From JBEAOO01 sp041164825 (lineage in GTDB: Bacteria; Pseudomonadota; Gammaproteobacteria; Burkholderiales; Burkholderiaceae_C), in NCBI GenBank assembly GCA_041164825.1, contig JBEAOO010000333.1, positions 1 to 5,887 on the forward strand: a stretch of DNA of 5,887 bases. Reading direction: 5' to 3'. Positions 1-5,375 of the stretch are shown here, in pieces. The notes under the pieces were generated by a model. That model did no database searches and was not told the origin of the DNA. It saw nothing but the letters and a program-made list of their open reading frames with translations. Numbering within the stretch: the stretch's first letter is position 1; the number at the start of each line of letters is the position of its first letter. The position numbers and the translations under genes are program-made.

Positions 1-536
1 GTGCGCACGATCACCGCTTCGAAGGCTGGTTCGGCTCGGCCGACGATTACGCTTCGCAGCGTGAGCGCGGCTTGGTGACGTGTCCGGTGTGCGGTGATGC
101 GGCGGTTGAGCGTGTGCCCAGTGCACCGCACCTGAACGTGGCGCATCTTCGCGGCGCACCCTCTGGCGCGACGGCCGCTCAAGCTTCGCCCGCGAGCTCT
201 GCGGCGGCGGGGCAGTCCGCCGGCGCATCGGAGTCGACACCACCTTCACCGGGAGCTGCCGGCGGCGCTTTGGCGCACCCTGGTGCGAACGCTGGTCTCC
301 CGGTGCCTGCCGCGATGCAAGCCCAGTGGATGGCGGCGATGCGCGAGGTGCTGGCGCGCACCGAAGACGTGGGTCAGCGCTTTCCTGAGGAAGCGCGGCG
401 CATCCACTACGGCGAGACCGAAGAGCGCTTGATCCGCGGCCAAGCCACACCCGAAGAGCGCGCTGAGTTGGCAGAAGAGGGCATTCAGGTTCACACGCTG
501 GCTGTGCCTGAATCGCTCAAAGGCCCGCTGCAGTGA
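1..536 (+). CDS. DUF1178 family protein, 5' partial
   Basis: The reading frame is open from the left edge (first full codon at base 3) to TGA at 534-536, giving 177 visible residues. The gene starts upstream: DUF1178 proteins normally begin with about eight residues ending in Cys, and the two leading bases (gt) fit a TGT Cys codon. The visible N-terminus AHDHRFEGWFGS followed by CPVCG (visible residues 27-31) is the family hallmark. The lost Cys, the early His and the CPVCG pair look like a small zinc-ribbon-type metal site, which is inference. Residues about 50-105 are a low-complexity Ala/Ser/Pro/Gly linker. The C-terminal part (about 106-177) is charged and helical, with RRIHYGE and a terminal LKGPLQ as in relatives. 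No signal peptide can be judged because the start is missing. The function of the family is unknown. The next gene is convergent, so this gene ends its transcription unit here. I am confident of the family and have no basis for a specific role. Confidence 0.9.
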   Translation, partial: AHDHRFEGWFGSADDYASQRERGLVTCPVCGDAAVERVPSAPHLNVAHLRGAPSGATAAQASPASSAAAGQSAGASESTPPSPGAAGGALAHPGANAGLPVPAAMQAQWMAAMREVLARTEDVGQRFPEEARRIHYGETEERLIRGQATPEERAELAEEGIQVHTLAVPESLKGPLQ

Positions 537-541
537 GCTTT

Positions 542-616
542 GCTGGGTTCCGGGCAGCACGCCCCGGAGTCTTCGTCGGCGTGGGATGGGTTCGAGCCCC
601 GTTGCCGAAGCCCAGC
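542..616. other. structured intergenic segment between convergent genes
   Basis: The gap between the DUF1178 stop and the dehydrogenase stop contains several complementary pairs that can nest. GCTGGG at 542-547 pairs with CCCAGC at 611-616. CCGGG at 550-554 pairs with CCCGG at 563-567. CTTCG at 571-575 pairs with CGAAG at 606-610. ATGGG at 586-590 pairs with CCCGT at 598-602 around the loop TTCGAGC. The last arm resembles a tRNA T-arm, but the rest is not a tRNA (no proper anticodon arm, and the first arm is not a D-arm). None of the stems is followed by a T-run on either strand, so a simple intrinsic terminator is not evident. It may serve as a two-way transcription end, be a dispersed repeat, or be chance pairing in GC-rich DNA. 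The stems are seen directly; a role is not shown. Confidence 0.3.
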
Positions 617-635
617 GCCTCCGCGACCCAGAGCC

Positions 636-2045
636 TCAGAGCATGCGCCCCGGGTTCATCACGCCCTGAGGGTCCAGCGCGGCCTTGATCAAGCGCATCA
701 GCCCCAAGGCCACCGGTGATTTTCGTGCTGCCAGTTCGTCCCGCTTGAGTTGACCAATGCCGTGCTCGGCGGAGATCGAGCCGCCGCAGGCCAGCACGGC
801 GTCGTAGGTGATGGCGTTGACCAGCGGTTCTTGCTCGCGCAAAAACACATCGGCCGCGAGGCCCGCCGGCGCTTGCACGTTGTAGTGCAGGTTGCCATCG
901 CCCAAGTGGCCGAAATTGACGATGCGCACGCCTGGAATGGCGCGTGCCAATGCCGCATCGGTCTGGGCCACAAAGCGCGGGATCGCCGATACCGGCAGGG
1001 CAATGTCTTGTTTGATGTTCAGGCCTTCTTCGGCCTGTGCCATCGAGATCGATTCGCGCAGGTGCCACATCTCTCGCGATTGCGCCAGCGTTTGGGCCAC
1101 GGCCGCATCGGTGATCACACCCTCGCCGAGAGCGTGCTCCAGCAGAGCCTCAAACAGCGCCTGGGCATGCGATTCGCCCTCGTTGTCCGACTGCTCCAGC
1201 AGCACCGTCCAAGGTGCGGCCGGCAAGGGCTGATGCAACTGTGGAAAGTGCTTGCGCACCAGGCCCAGCGCGATCTCACTCATGACTTCAAAGCCGGTGA
1301 GCCCCGCACCCAAGCGCGATTGCGCCAAGGCCAGCAAGGCCACGGCGGCGTCGAGTGAGGGCAGGGTGGCCAGCGCGGTGGTGATGGCGGCGGGCTGCGG
1401 GTAGAGCTTGAGCGTGGCGGCCGTGATCACGCCCAGCGTGCCCTCGCTGCCGATGTAGAGGTCGCGCAGGTCGTAGCCGGTGTTGTCCTTGCGCAGGCCG
1501 GCCAGGCCCTGCCACACCTCGCCTTGCGCGGTCACCACCTCCAATCCCAGGCACAGCTCACGCGCATTGCCATAGCGCAGCACCTGTGTGCCGCCCGCGT
1601 TGGTGGCCAGGTTGCCGCCCACGGTGCAACTGCCTTCAGCGGCCAGGCTGAGCGGGAACAACAGCCCGGTGTCCTCTGCCGCCTGCTGCGCGGCTTGCAA
1701 AATGCATCCGGCTTCGACGGTCATCGTCAAATTTGCCGCGTCAATCTGCCGCACGCGGTTCAGCCGGCCCAGGCTCAGCACGATCTGTTGGCCGGAATCA
1801 TCCGGCACGGAACCACCCACCAGCCCGGTGTTGCCGCCTTGCGGCACCAAGCTCACGCCGTGAGCCACACACAGTTGCACCACCGCCGCCACCTCGTCGG
1901 TGCTGCCCGGGCGCACCACCGCCAGCGCGCGGCCACGGTAGCGTTTGCGCCAGTCCAGCTCCCAGGCGCTGAGGTCGCCGTCGCTCAGCACCTGAGCCTC
2001 GCCCAAGCGCAGCCTCAAGGCCGAGAGCAGCGCGGCGGGGGCCAT
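636..2045 (-). CDS. FAD-binding oxidoreductase, D-2-hydroxyacid (D-2-hydroxyglutarate/D-lactate) dehydrogenase family
   Basis: This is a 469-residue flavoprotein of the GlcD/D2HGDH type, likely oxidising a D-2-hydroxyacid to the 2-oxoacid. The FAD-binding PCMH-type half contains PQGGNTGLVGG (68-78), EGSCTVGGNLATNAGG (137-152) and DNTGYDLRDLYIGSEGTLG (187-205). The C-terminal cap half contains GHLGDGNLH (379-387) and SAEHGIG (425-431), and ends LDPQGVMNPGRML. H380, H387, E427 and H428 have the spacing of the divalent-metal ligands of human D-2-hydroxyglutarate dehydrogenase, and R330 and K345 fall where its substrate-carboxylate ligands sit (recalled, not aligned by software). No iron-sulfur or membrane segment is seen. 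Length is normal for the family. The ATG at 2045 is chosen because the family similarity starts just after it and GAGG (2056-2059 on the opposite-strand reading) lies 10 bases upstream; the frame stays open far beyond that but the extra sequence is not family-like. It lies 20 bases after the DUF2069 stop, so the two are probably co-transcribed. The exact substrate is uncertain. Confidence 0.93.
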   Translation of the reverse strand: MAPAALLSALRLRLGEAQVLSDGDLSAWELDWRKRYRGRALAVVRPGSTDEVAAVVQLCVAHGVSLVPQGGNTGLVGGSVPDDSGQQIVLSLGRLNRVRQIDAANLTMTVEAGCILQAAQQAAEDTGLLFPLSLAAEGSCTVGGNLATNAGGTQVLRYGNARELCLGLEVVTAQGEVWQGLAGLRKDNTGYDLRDLYIGSEGTLGVITAATLKLYPQPAAITTALATLPSLDAAVALLALAQSRLGAGLTGFEVMSEIALGLVRKHFPQLHQPLPAAPWTVLLEQSDNEGESHAQALFEALLEHALGEGVITDAAVAQTLAQSREMWHLRESISMAQAEEGLNIKQDIALPVSAIPRFVAQTDAALARAIPGVRIVNFGHLGDGNLHYNVQAPAGLAADVFLREQEPLVNAITYDAVLACGGSISAEHGIGQLKRDELAARKSPVALGLMRLIKAALDPQGVMNPGRML

Positions 2046-2065
2046 GCGCGGGTGGCCTCGATCGA

Positions 2066-2464
2066 TCAAGCGGCCGGCGCGGCGCTGGCCACTGGGTGCC
2101 GCAGCCGCCAGCGCACATGCACCGCGCAAGCCGCAAACAGCAGCACGCACAGCAGCACTTCGGCCAGCGCCAGCTTGGCGCTCAGGCCGGTGTCGCTCCA
2201 AGCGCGCACCGCGCCCTCGGTGAAATACAGCCACACCAGCAGGCTCACCCAGCGGTAGGTGTACATGCGGTTTTTCAGCAGGCCGGCCAGGGGCAGTGTG
2301 AGCGGCAGCACCTTCAGCGCCAGCGTGCCGCGGCCGGTGGGCGCCAGCCACAACTCCCACGCGAGGCCGAGCGCAATCAAGGCCAGCAGGCTGAGCACCG
2401 CCACCGCACGGGTGTGGCGAATGGCCGCGGGCAGTTCGGGCGGCGGCGGGGCAGCAGTCGTCAT
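2066..2464 (-). CDS. DUF2069 domain-containing small membrane protein
   Basis: From ATG 2464 this is a 132-residue protein with about four hydrophobic segments (roughly residues 19-40, 47-64, 70-86 and 94-117). The core matches what I know of DUF2069: LGLAWELWLAP (33-42), LKVLPLTLPLAGLL (50-63), YTYRWVSLLVWLYFTEGAVRAWSD (68-91, broken here only for description) and LALAEVLL (98-105). It should be an inner-membrane protein; its function is unknown. The start is not certain. In-frame ATGs also exist at 2500, 2509 and 2512, adding 12 to 16 residues of poorly conserved sequence, and none has a convincing ribosome binding site. I chose 2464 because it starts just before the conserved part and because a candidate -10 box at 2508-2513 would start the transcript near 2501, leaving a normal short leader. 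It is first in a probable two-gene unit with the FAD dehydrogenase and is divergent from the YihY gene. Confidence 0.85.
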   Translation of the reverse strand: MTTAAPPPPELPAAIRHTRAVAVLSLLALIALGLAWELWLAPTGRGTLALKVLPLTLPLAGLLKNRMYTYRWVSLLVWLYFTEGAVRAWSDTGLSAKLALAEVLLCVLLFAACAVHVRWRLRHPVASAAPAA

Positions 2465-2507
2465 GCGCGAGGTCTCGGGAGCGGGGGCGTCAACGGTCAT
2501 CAATGGC

Positions 2508-2513
2508 ATCATA
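2508..2513 (-). promoter_or_regulatory. candidate -10 box for the DUF2069/dehydrogenase unit
   Basis: Read on the minus strand, bases 2513 to 2508 spell TATGAT, one mismatch from the sigma-70 -10 consensus. It lies in the 56-base gap between the divergent DUF2069 and YihY genes. Transcription would begin near 2501, about 37 bases before ATG 2464. I find no good -35 hexamer at 16-18 bases upstream; that position would fall inside the start of the YihY coding region. This is a motif match only. Confidence 0.35.
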
Positions 2514-2520
2514 GCCAGCG

Positions 2521-3774
2521 ATGAACCTCTCCACCCGACTCCGGGACCAGGCTCACCAGGAAGTGTCGATCGTCGCGACGACACTGCGCACCTGGCCCTG
2601 GCTCGACACGCTCAAGACCTTGCGCATGCGCTTCCGCGAGGACAAGCTCGGCGTCACCGCCAGCAGCCTCACCTTCACCACACTGATCTCACTGGTGCCG
2701 TTGGTCACGGTGATGCTGGCGCTGTTCTCGGCCTTCCCCATCTTCTCCAGCTTCCAGGGCGCGCTCGAAAAATACTTCCTGCAAAGCCTGGTGCCCGACA
2801 CCATTGCGCGCCCGGTGCTCAAGGCCATCACCCAGTTCGCCAGCAAGGCCAACCGGGTGGGCGCGGTGGGTTTGGTGGCGCTGTTCATCAGCGCGCTGAT
2901 GTTGATGCTGACGATTGACCGCACGCTCAACGCTATCTGGCGCGTGCCCCGGCCTCGGCCCATGGCGCAGCGGGTGTTGGTGTACTGGGCCGCGGCCACG
3001 CTCGGCCCGCTGCTGCTGGGCGTGAGCTTGTCGCTCACGTCCTACGCCTTGTCTGCGTCGAGTGGGCTGGTGCAAGCGCTGCCGGGGGGGCTGAGCTTTG
3101 TGCTCAATGGGTTTGAATTTTTGCTGCTGGCCGCGGCCATGGCGGGGCTGTTTCACTACGTGCCCAACACCCATGTGCGCTGGCGCCACGCGATGGCCGG
3201 CGGCCTCTTCGTGTCGCTCGGTTTCGAAGTCGCCAAGGCCGCGTTGGGCTGGTATTTGCGCACCGTGCCCTCGCTCTCGGTCATCTACGGCGCGTTTGCC
3301 ACCGCACCCATTTTTCTGATCTGGATGTACCTGGGTTGGGTCATCGTGCTGCTGGGCGCGGTGATTGCCGCCTACGCGCCCAGCCTGCAAATGCGGGTGG
3401 TGCGGCGCGCTGCGGTGCCGGGATTCCGATTTGCCTTGGCGCTGGAGGTGCTGCGTGAGTTGGCCGCCGCACGGCAGGGCGAACCGCGCGGCCTGCGCGG
3501 CTCCGAGTTGGCGGTGACACTGCGCGCCGACCCGCTGCAGTTGGAGCCGATCTTGAGCCTCTTGGTGTCGCTCGATTGGGCGGGTCGGCTCGATGAAGCA
3601 GGCGATGCGCGCCACGTGCTGCTGTGCGATCCGAAGTTCACGCCGGCCGGCCCGCTGCTTGCGCGCATGCTGCTGCAACCGGGCGAAGGCACGCTGGGCT
3701 TTTGGCAGCGTGCGCAGTTTGATGATTTGACCCTGGCCGACGCCATGGCGCCCGGGCCGCAGATGCAGCATTGA
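2521..3774 (+). CDS. YihY/BrkB-family inner membrane protein (UPF0761 type)
   Basis: The product is a 417-residue integral membrane protein. About six hydrophobic segments are seen, near residues 47-73, 112-131, 153-177, 192-212, 224-246 and 256-284. Family landmarks include DKLGVTASSLTFTTLISLVPL (41-61), the IDRTLNAIWRV stretch (132-142), the YVPNTHVRWRHAMAGG region (213-228) and the IYGAFATAPIFLIWMYLGW stretch (255-273). Residues about 300-417 form a soluble tail that resembles a winged-helix-like fold, with RGSELAVTLRADPLQLEPILSLL typical of helix-turn-helix pacing; longer betaproteobacterial members of the family carry such a tail. The family was once annotated as ribonuclease BN, which was wrong (RNase BN is the unrelated elaC product). 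The function is unknown. ATG 2521 has no recognisable Shine-Dalgarno sequence; a later Met36 would remove the pre-membrane segment and seems less likely. A run of seven G lies at 3084-3090, in frame. The gene converges on the hydrolase. Confidence 0.93.
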   Translation: MNLSTRLRDQAHQEVSIVATTLRTWPWLDTLKTLRMRFREDKLGVTASSLTFTTLISLVPLVTVMLALFSAFPIFSSFQGALEKYFLQSLVPDTIARPVLKAITQFASKANRVGAVGLVALFISALMLMLTIDRTLNAIWRVPRPRPMAQRVLVYWAAATLGPLLLGVSLSLTSYALSASSGLVQALPGGLSFVLNGFEFLLLAAAMAGLFHYVPNTHVRWRHAMAGGLFVSLGFEVAKAALGWYLRTVPSLSVIYGAFATAPIFLIWMYLGWVIVLLGAVIAAYAPSLQMRVVRRAAVPGFRFALALEVLRELAAARQGEPRGLRGSELAVTLRADPLQLEPILSLLVSLDWAGRLDEAGDARHVLLCDPKFTPAGPLLARMLLQPGEGTLGFWQRAQFDDLTLADAMAPGPQMQH

Positions 3775-3828
3775 GTGCAGGGCGGGCCGACGAGGTGCAG
3801 TCCCTGTCCAGCGCGAGCAGCCGGTGCT

Positions 3829-3860
3829 GTTGCTGAGGCGCTGCTCAGCGCCTCAGCAAC
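3829..3860. terminator. perfect inverted repeat at the convergent gene ends, possible two-way terminator
   Basis: GTTGCTGAGGCGCTG at 3829-3843 is the exact reverse complement of 3846-3860, with two bases between. A realistic hairpin is 14 pairs around a four-base loop. It lies 54 bases after the YihY stop, and its right arm includes the last codons and stop of the convergent hydrolase. Being symmetrical, it could form in both transcripts. No T-run follows on either strand, so it is not a canonical intrinsic terminator. It may block 3' exonucleases or help factor-dependent termination, which is inference. Confidence 0.55.
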
Positions 3861-4597
3861 GCGGCGTTCAGCGCCTCGGCCGCATCGCTCATCATCGCGT
3901 GGCCTGCGGGCAGGGTGATCAGCGCGGCGTTGAGTGCCGCGATCAGCGAGGTAGCCGCTTTGCCGGGCGTCATTTTGTCGCGCTCGCCCACCACCACCAG
4001 GCTGGGGCAACGCACGCGCGCAGCGGCCGCCAGCGCGTCCGCGTAGGCGTCACACAGGGCCAAGTCGTGGTGCGCCAGGCTACCGTGGCCCGCCGCCGCG
4101 TAGTGGCTTTGGTTGTCGCTCATCAAGGCGATCGAGGTGGCCCAGCGCTGCGCCTCGTCGCGCGAGGCCGGTGCGCCGCGCACGCCATGCGAGATGGCGG
4201 CGATCTGCGGGATCAGCGCCATGGGCTCGTCCAACGCCGCTTGCAACAGGGCGGGCGCCACACGCATCGGGCTGGCCGTGCCCACCAGCACCAAGCCGGT
4301 GGCCTGCTCGCCCCAGTGCGACGCCGCTTCCAGCGCCACCAGCGAGCCCATGCTGTGGCCCACCAGCGTGGCGCGCGCCACGCCGCGCCGCTGCAACTCG
4401 GCCAGCAGCCATTGCGCCGCGGCCTCAATGCTCGCAGCAGCGGGGCCGGGGGCGTCGCCATGGCCGGGCAGGTCGAGCGCCAGCACGGTGCGGCCGGCGG
4501 CGGCGAGGGCGTCAATTTGCAACGCCCACAGGCGGCGGTCTTGCAGGGCGCCGTGCAGCAGCACGACCGGCGCATCAGGTTGGTGCAAATGGGGCAT
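3845..4597 (-). CDS. alpha/beta-fold hydrolase
   Basis: From ATG 4597 this is a 250-residue single-domain alpha/beta hydrolase, probably cytoplasmic. Visible landmarks are VVLLHGAL with the oxyanion-hole HG (15-16), the LALDLPGHGD strand-turn (39-48), the nucleophile elbow GHSMG with Ser82, the acid in VVVGERDKMTP (Asp207), and the catalytic His233 in LPAGHAMM. All three triad residues are therefore present, and the cap between strands 6 and 7 (about 111-190) is Ala-rich. The substrate cannot be told from sequence; esterase, C-C hydrolase and lactonase members look alike at this level. The frame is open back to ATG 4705 (286 residues), with another ATG at 4675, but those 36 extra residues lack family features and would run almost to the CBS gene's ribosome binding site, so 4597 is preferred, with a weak GAGA upstream. 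The last codons (LLRR and stop) form one arm of the inverted repeat. The gene is single, convergent with YihY and divergent from the CBS gene. Confidence 0.88.
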   Translation of the reverse strand: MPHLHQPDAPVVLLHGALQDRRLWALQIDALAAAGRTVLALDLPGHGDAPGPAAASIEAAAQWLLAELQRRGVARATLVGHSMGSLVALEAASHWGEQATGLVLVGTASPMRVAPALLQAALDEPMALIPQIAAISHGVRGAPASRDEAQRWATSIALMSDNQSHYAAAGHGSLAHHDLALCDAYADALAAAARVRCPSLVVVGERDKMTPGKAATSLIAALNAALITLPAGHAMMSDAAEALNAALLRR

Positions 4598-4722
4598 CTG
4601 TGTCTCGCAGAGTGGGCCGCTGAGCGGCTCGGTGGGTGGTCTTTGCTGGTGTCCACGGGTGTGGCTGGCTGTCATTGTGTGGTAACTTGACATCAACGTT
4701 TCCATGGCTCAGGAGGCCCCCC
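4598..4722. promoter_or_regulatory. divergent spacer between hydrolase and CBS gene
   Basis: These 125 bases must carry the promoters of two divergent genes. A weak extended -10-like match (TGG followed by TAACTT, 4680-4688) would start the CBS transcript near 4695, with no clear -35. TGTCA at 4670-4674 and TGACA at 4688-4692 form a 5-base inverted pair that brackets this position, which could be an operator but is short enough to be chance. GCCGC/GCGGC at 4616-4620 and 4624-4628 can form a small hairpin in the hydrolase leader. No strong promoter is recognised for either gene. Confidence 0.3.
4711..4716 (+). promoter_or_regulatory. strong ribosome binding site of the CBS gene
   Basis: AGGAGG is a full Shine-Dalgarno match, six bases before ATG 4723. 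It decides the start, because the frame is open back to 4636. The spacer is a run of six C. None of the other starts in the window has a site this strong. Confidence 0.9.
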
Positions 4723-5202
4723 ATGAAAGTCAGCGACATCCTGCGAGTGAAGGGCGGCACGCTGTTCACCGTCTCCCCCGATCACCCCCTGGCCGACGCC
4801 CTGACCACCATGGCCGAGCGCGACATCGGCTCGCTGGTGGTGATGGCGCAAGGCCAGGTGGCCGGCATGCTCACCTTCCGTGAAGTGATCCAGGCCGTGG
4901 TGAAAAACGGCGGCCAAGTGGGTGACTCGACCGTGCACAGCGTGATGGACAGCGAACCCCTCACCTGCAGCCCCGACACCGACATGGACGAAGTGCGCCG
5001 CATGATGCTGGAGCGCCACGCGCGCTACATGCCCGTGCTGACGCAGGGCACGCTGATGGGCGTGATCTCGTTCTACGACGTGGCCAAGGCCGTGGTCGAC
5101 AGCCAAGACTTCGAGAACCGCATGCTCAAGGCCTACATCCGCGACTGGCCGGTGGGCACCGAAGAAGCCGGCAGCGAATCGCAGCAGGTGCAGGCCGGCT
5201 GA
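4723..5202 (+). CDS. CBS domain-containing protein (tandem CBS pair)
   Basis: The product is a 159-residue soluble protein made of almost nothing but two CBS motifs (a Bateman module). CBS1 spans about residues 8-64, with TLFTVSPDHPLADALTTM and an IGSLVVM strand followed by GMLTFREV. CBS2 spans about 72-126, with VHSVM, CSPDTDMDEVRRMM, YMPVL and GVISFYDVAKAV. The tail (about 127-159) has ENRMLKAYIRDWP, common in stand-alone betaproteobacterial members, and then a short polar end. Such modules usually bind adenosine nucleotides and act as energy or ligand sensors on partner proteins; that is family knowledge, and neither the ligand nor the partner is visible here. No catalytic, DNA-binding or membrane domain is attached. 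The neighbour upstream is divergent and aroC lies 173 bases downstream beyond two hairpins, so it is probably its own transcription unit. Length is normal for single-pair proteins. Confidence 0.93.
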   Translation: MKVSDILRVKGGTLFTVSPDHPLADALTTMAERDIGSLVVMAQGQVAGMLTFREVIQAVVKNGGQVGDSTVHSVMDSEPLTCSPDTDMDEVRRMMLERHARYMPVLTQGTLMGVISFYDVAKAVVDSQDFENRMLKAYIRDWPVGTEEAGSESQQVQAG

Positions 5203-5217
5203 GGCGGGCTGTTCTCC

Positions 5218-5239
5218 GGTGCCGAGTCCGCTCGGCACC
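5218..5239. terminator. perfect 9-bp hairpin after the CBS gene
   Basis: GGTGCCGAG (5218-5226) and CTCGGCACC (5231-5239) are exact reverse complements around the tetraloop TCCG, starting 16 bases after the CBS stop. No T-run follows, so on its own it is not a classical intrinsic terminator; it may protect the 3' end or work with the hairpin a few bases later. Confidence 0.5.
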
Positions 5240-5244
5240 CCAGC

Positions 5245-5269
5245 AAGGCGCCCCGCGAGGGCGCTTTGT
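5245..5269 (+). terminator. likely intrinsic terminator of the CBS gene
   Basis: AAGGCGCCC (5245-5253) pairs with GGGCGCTTT (5259-5267) around CGCGA, giving nine pairs including one G-T pair, with A's at the 5' foot and T's at the 3' foot. The T-run is short (TTTGT), so efficiency is uncertain. Together with the hairpin at 5218-5239 it separates the CBS gene from aroC. Confidence 0.6.
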
Positions 5270-5313
5270 CGCATCTGGCCTGCCCCACGACGCGATGGCT
5301 GCGGCCCGCCCCG

Positions 5314-5319
5314 TAAAAT
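5314..5319 (+). promoter_or_regulatory. candidate -10 box for aroC
   Basis: TAAAAT is one mismatch from the sigma-70 -10 consensus and stands out in GC-rich flanks (CCCCG before, GCAGG after). It lies downstream of the CBS terminator and 57 bases before the aroC ATG, so transcription would start near 5326. No recognisable -35 hexamer occurs 16-18 bases upstream. Position and composition support it; nothing else does. Confidence 0.45.
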
Positions 5320-5341
5320 GCAGGCTTCAACTCACTCTGGT

Positions 5342-5368
5342 GGGCCAAGCCGCCGCAGCGGCAGGCCC
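5342..5368 (+). promoter_or_regulatory. stem-loop in the aroC leader
   Basis: GGGCC (5342-5346) pairs with GGCCC (5364-5368), and inside that GCCGC (5349-5353) pairs with GCGGC (5358-5362) around CGCA, ten pairs in all with a small internal loop. It ends seven bases before the aroC ATG and covers the only purine-rich stretch (GGCAGG) that could serve as a ribosome binding site. It may limit translation initiation; this is inference from pairing alone. Confidence 0.35.
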
Positions 5369-5375
5369 CGGCTTC

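Noticed and set aside
542..616. A tRNA gene suggested by the TTCGAGC T-arm-like hairpin
   Set aside because: No anticodon arm with a suitable loop, no matching 7-pair acceptor stem at the right distance and no CCA directly after a discriminator base.
2046..2360. N-terminal extension of the FAD dehydrogenase to 2360
   Set aside because: The stretch lies over the DUF2069 gene in another frame and translates to Arg/Gly-rich sequence unlike the family; the family match begins just after 2045.
3084..3090. Run of seven G in the YihY gene as a phase-variation tract
   Set aside because: It encodes an ordinary Pro-Gly-Gly turn, the frame is intact on both sides, and a 7-base run is common in GC-rich genes.
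2689..3771. 360-codon open frame antisense to the YihY gene
   Set aside because: It is rich in Gln, Arg and His with no family features, the usual shadow of a GC-rich gene; the YihY frame has clear membrane segments and motifs.
3824..4690. 288-codon plus-strand open frame antisense to the hydrolase
   Set aside because: Low-complexity Arg/Gln/His composition, no start signal or motif, whereas the opposite strand carries a full catalytic triad.
4687..4692. Perfect TTGACA hexamer upstream of the CBS gene
   Set aside because: A -10 box 16-18 bases later would fall on or after the Shine-Dalgarno sequence, none is seen there, and the transcript would start at about the ATG, losing the strong ribosome binding site.
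4598..4705. N-terminal extension of the hydrolase to ATG 4705 or 4675
   Set aside because: The added residues have no family similarity and would leave at most 17 bases to the divergent CBS start, so ATG 4597 is preferred.
5340..5375. GTG 5340 as an upstream aroC start
   Set aside because: It would add an Ala-rich segment not found at the N-terminus of known chorismate synthases; ATG 5376 gives the standard start.
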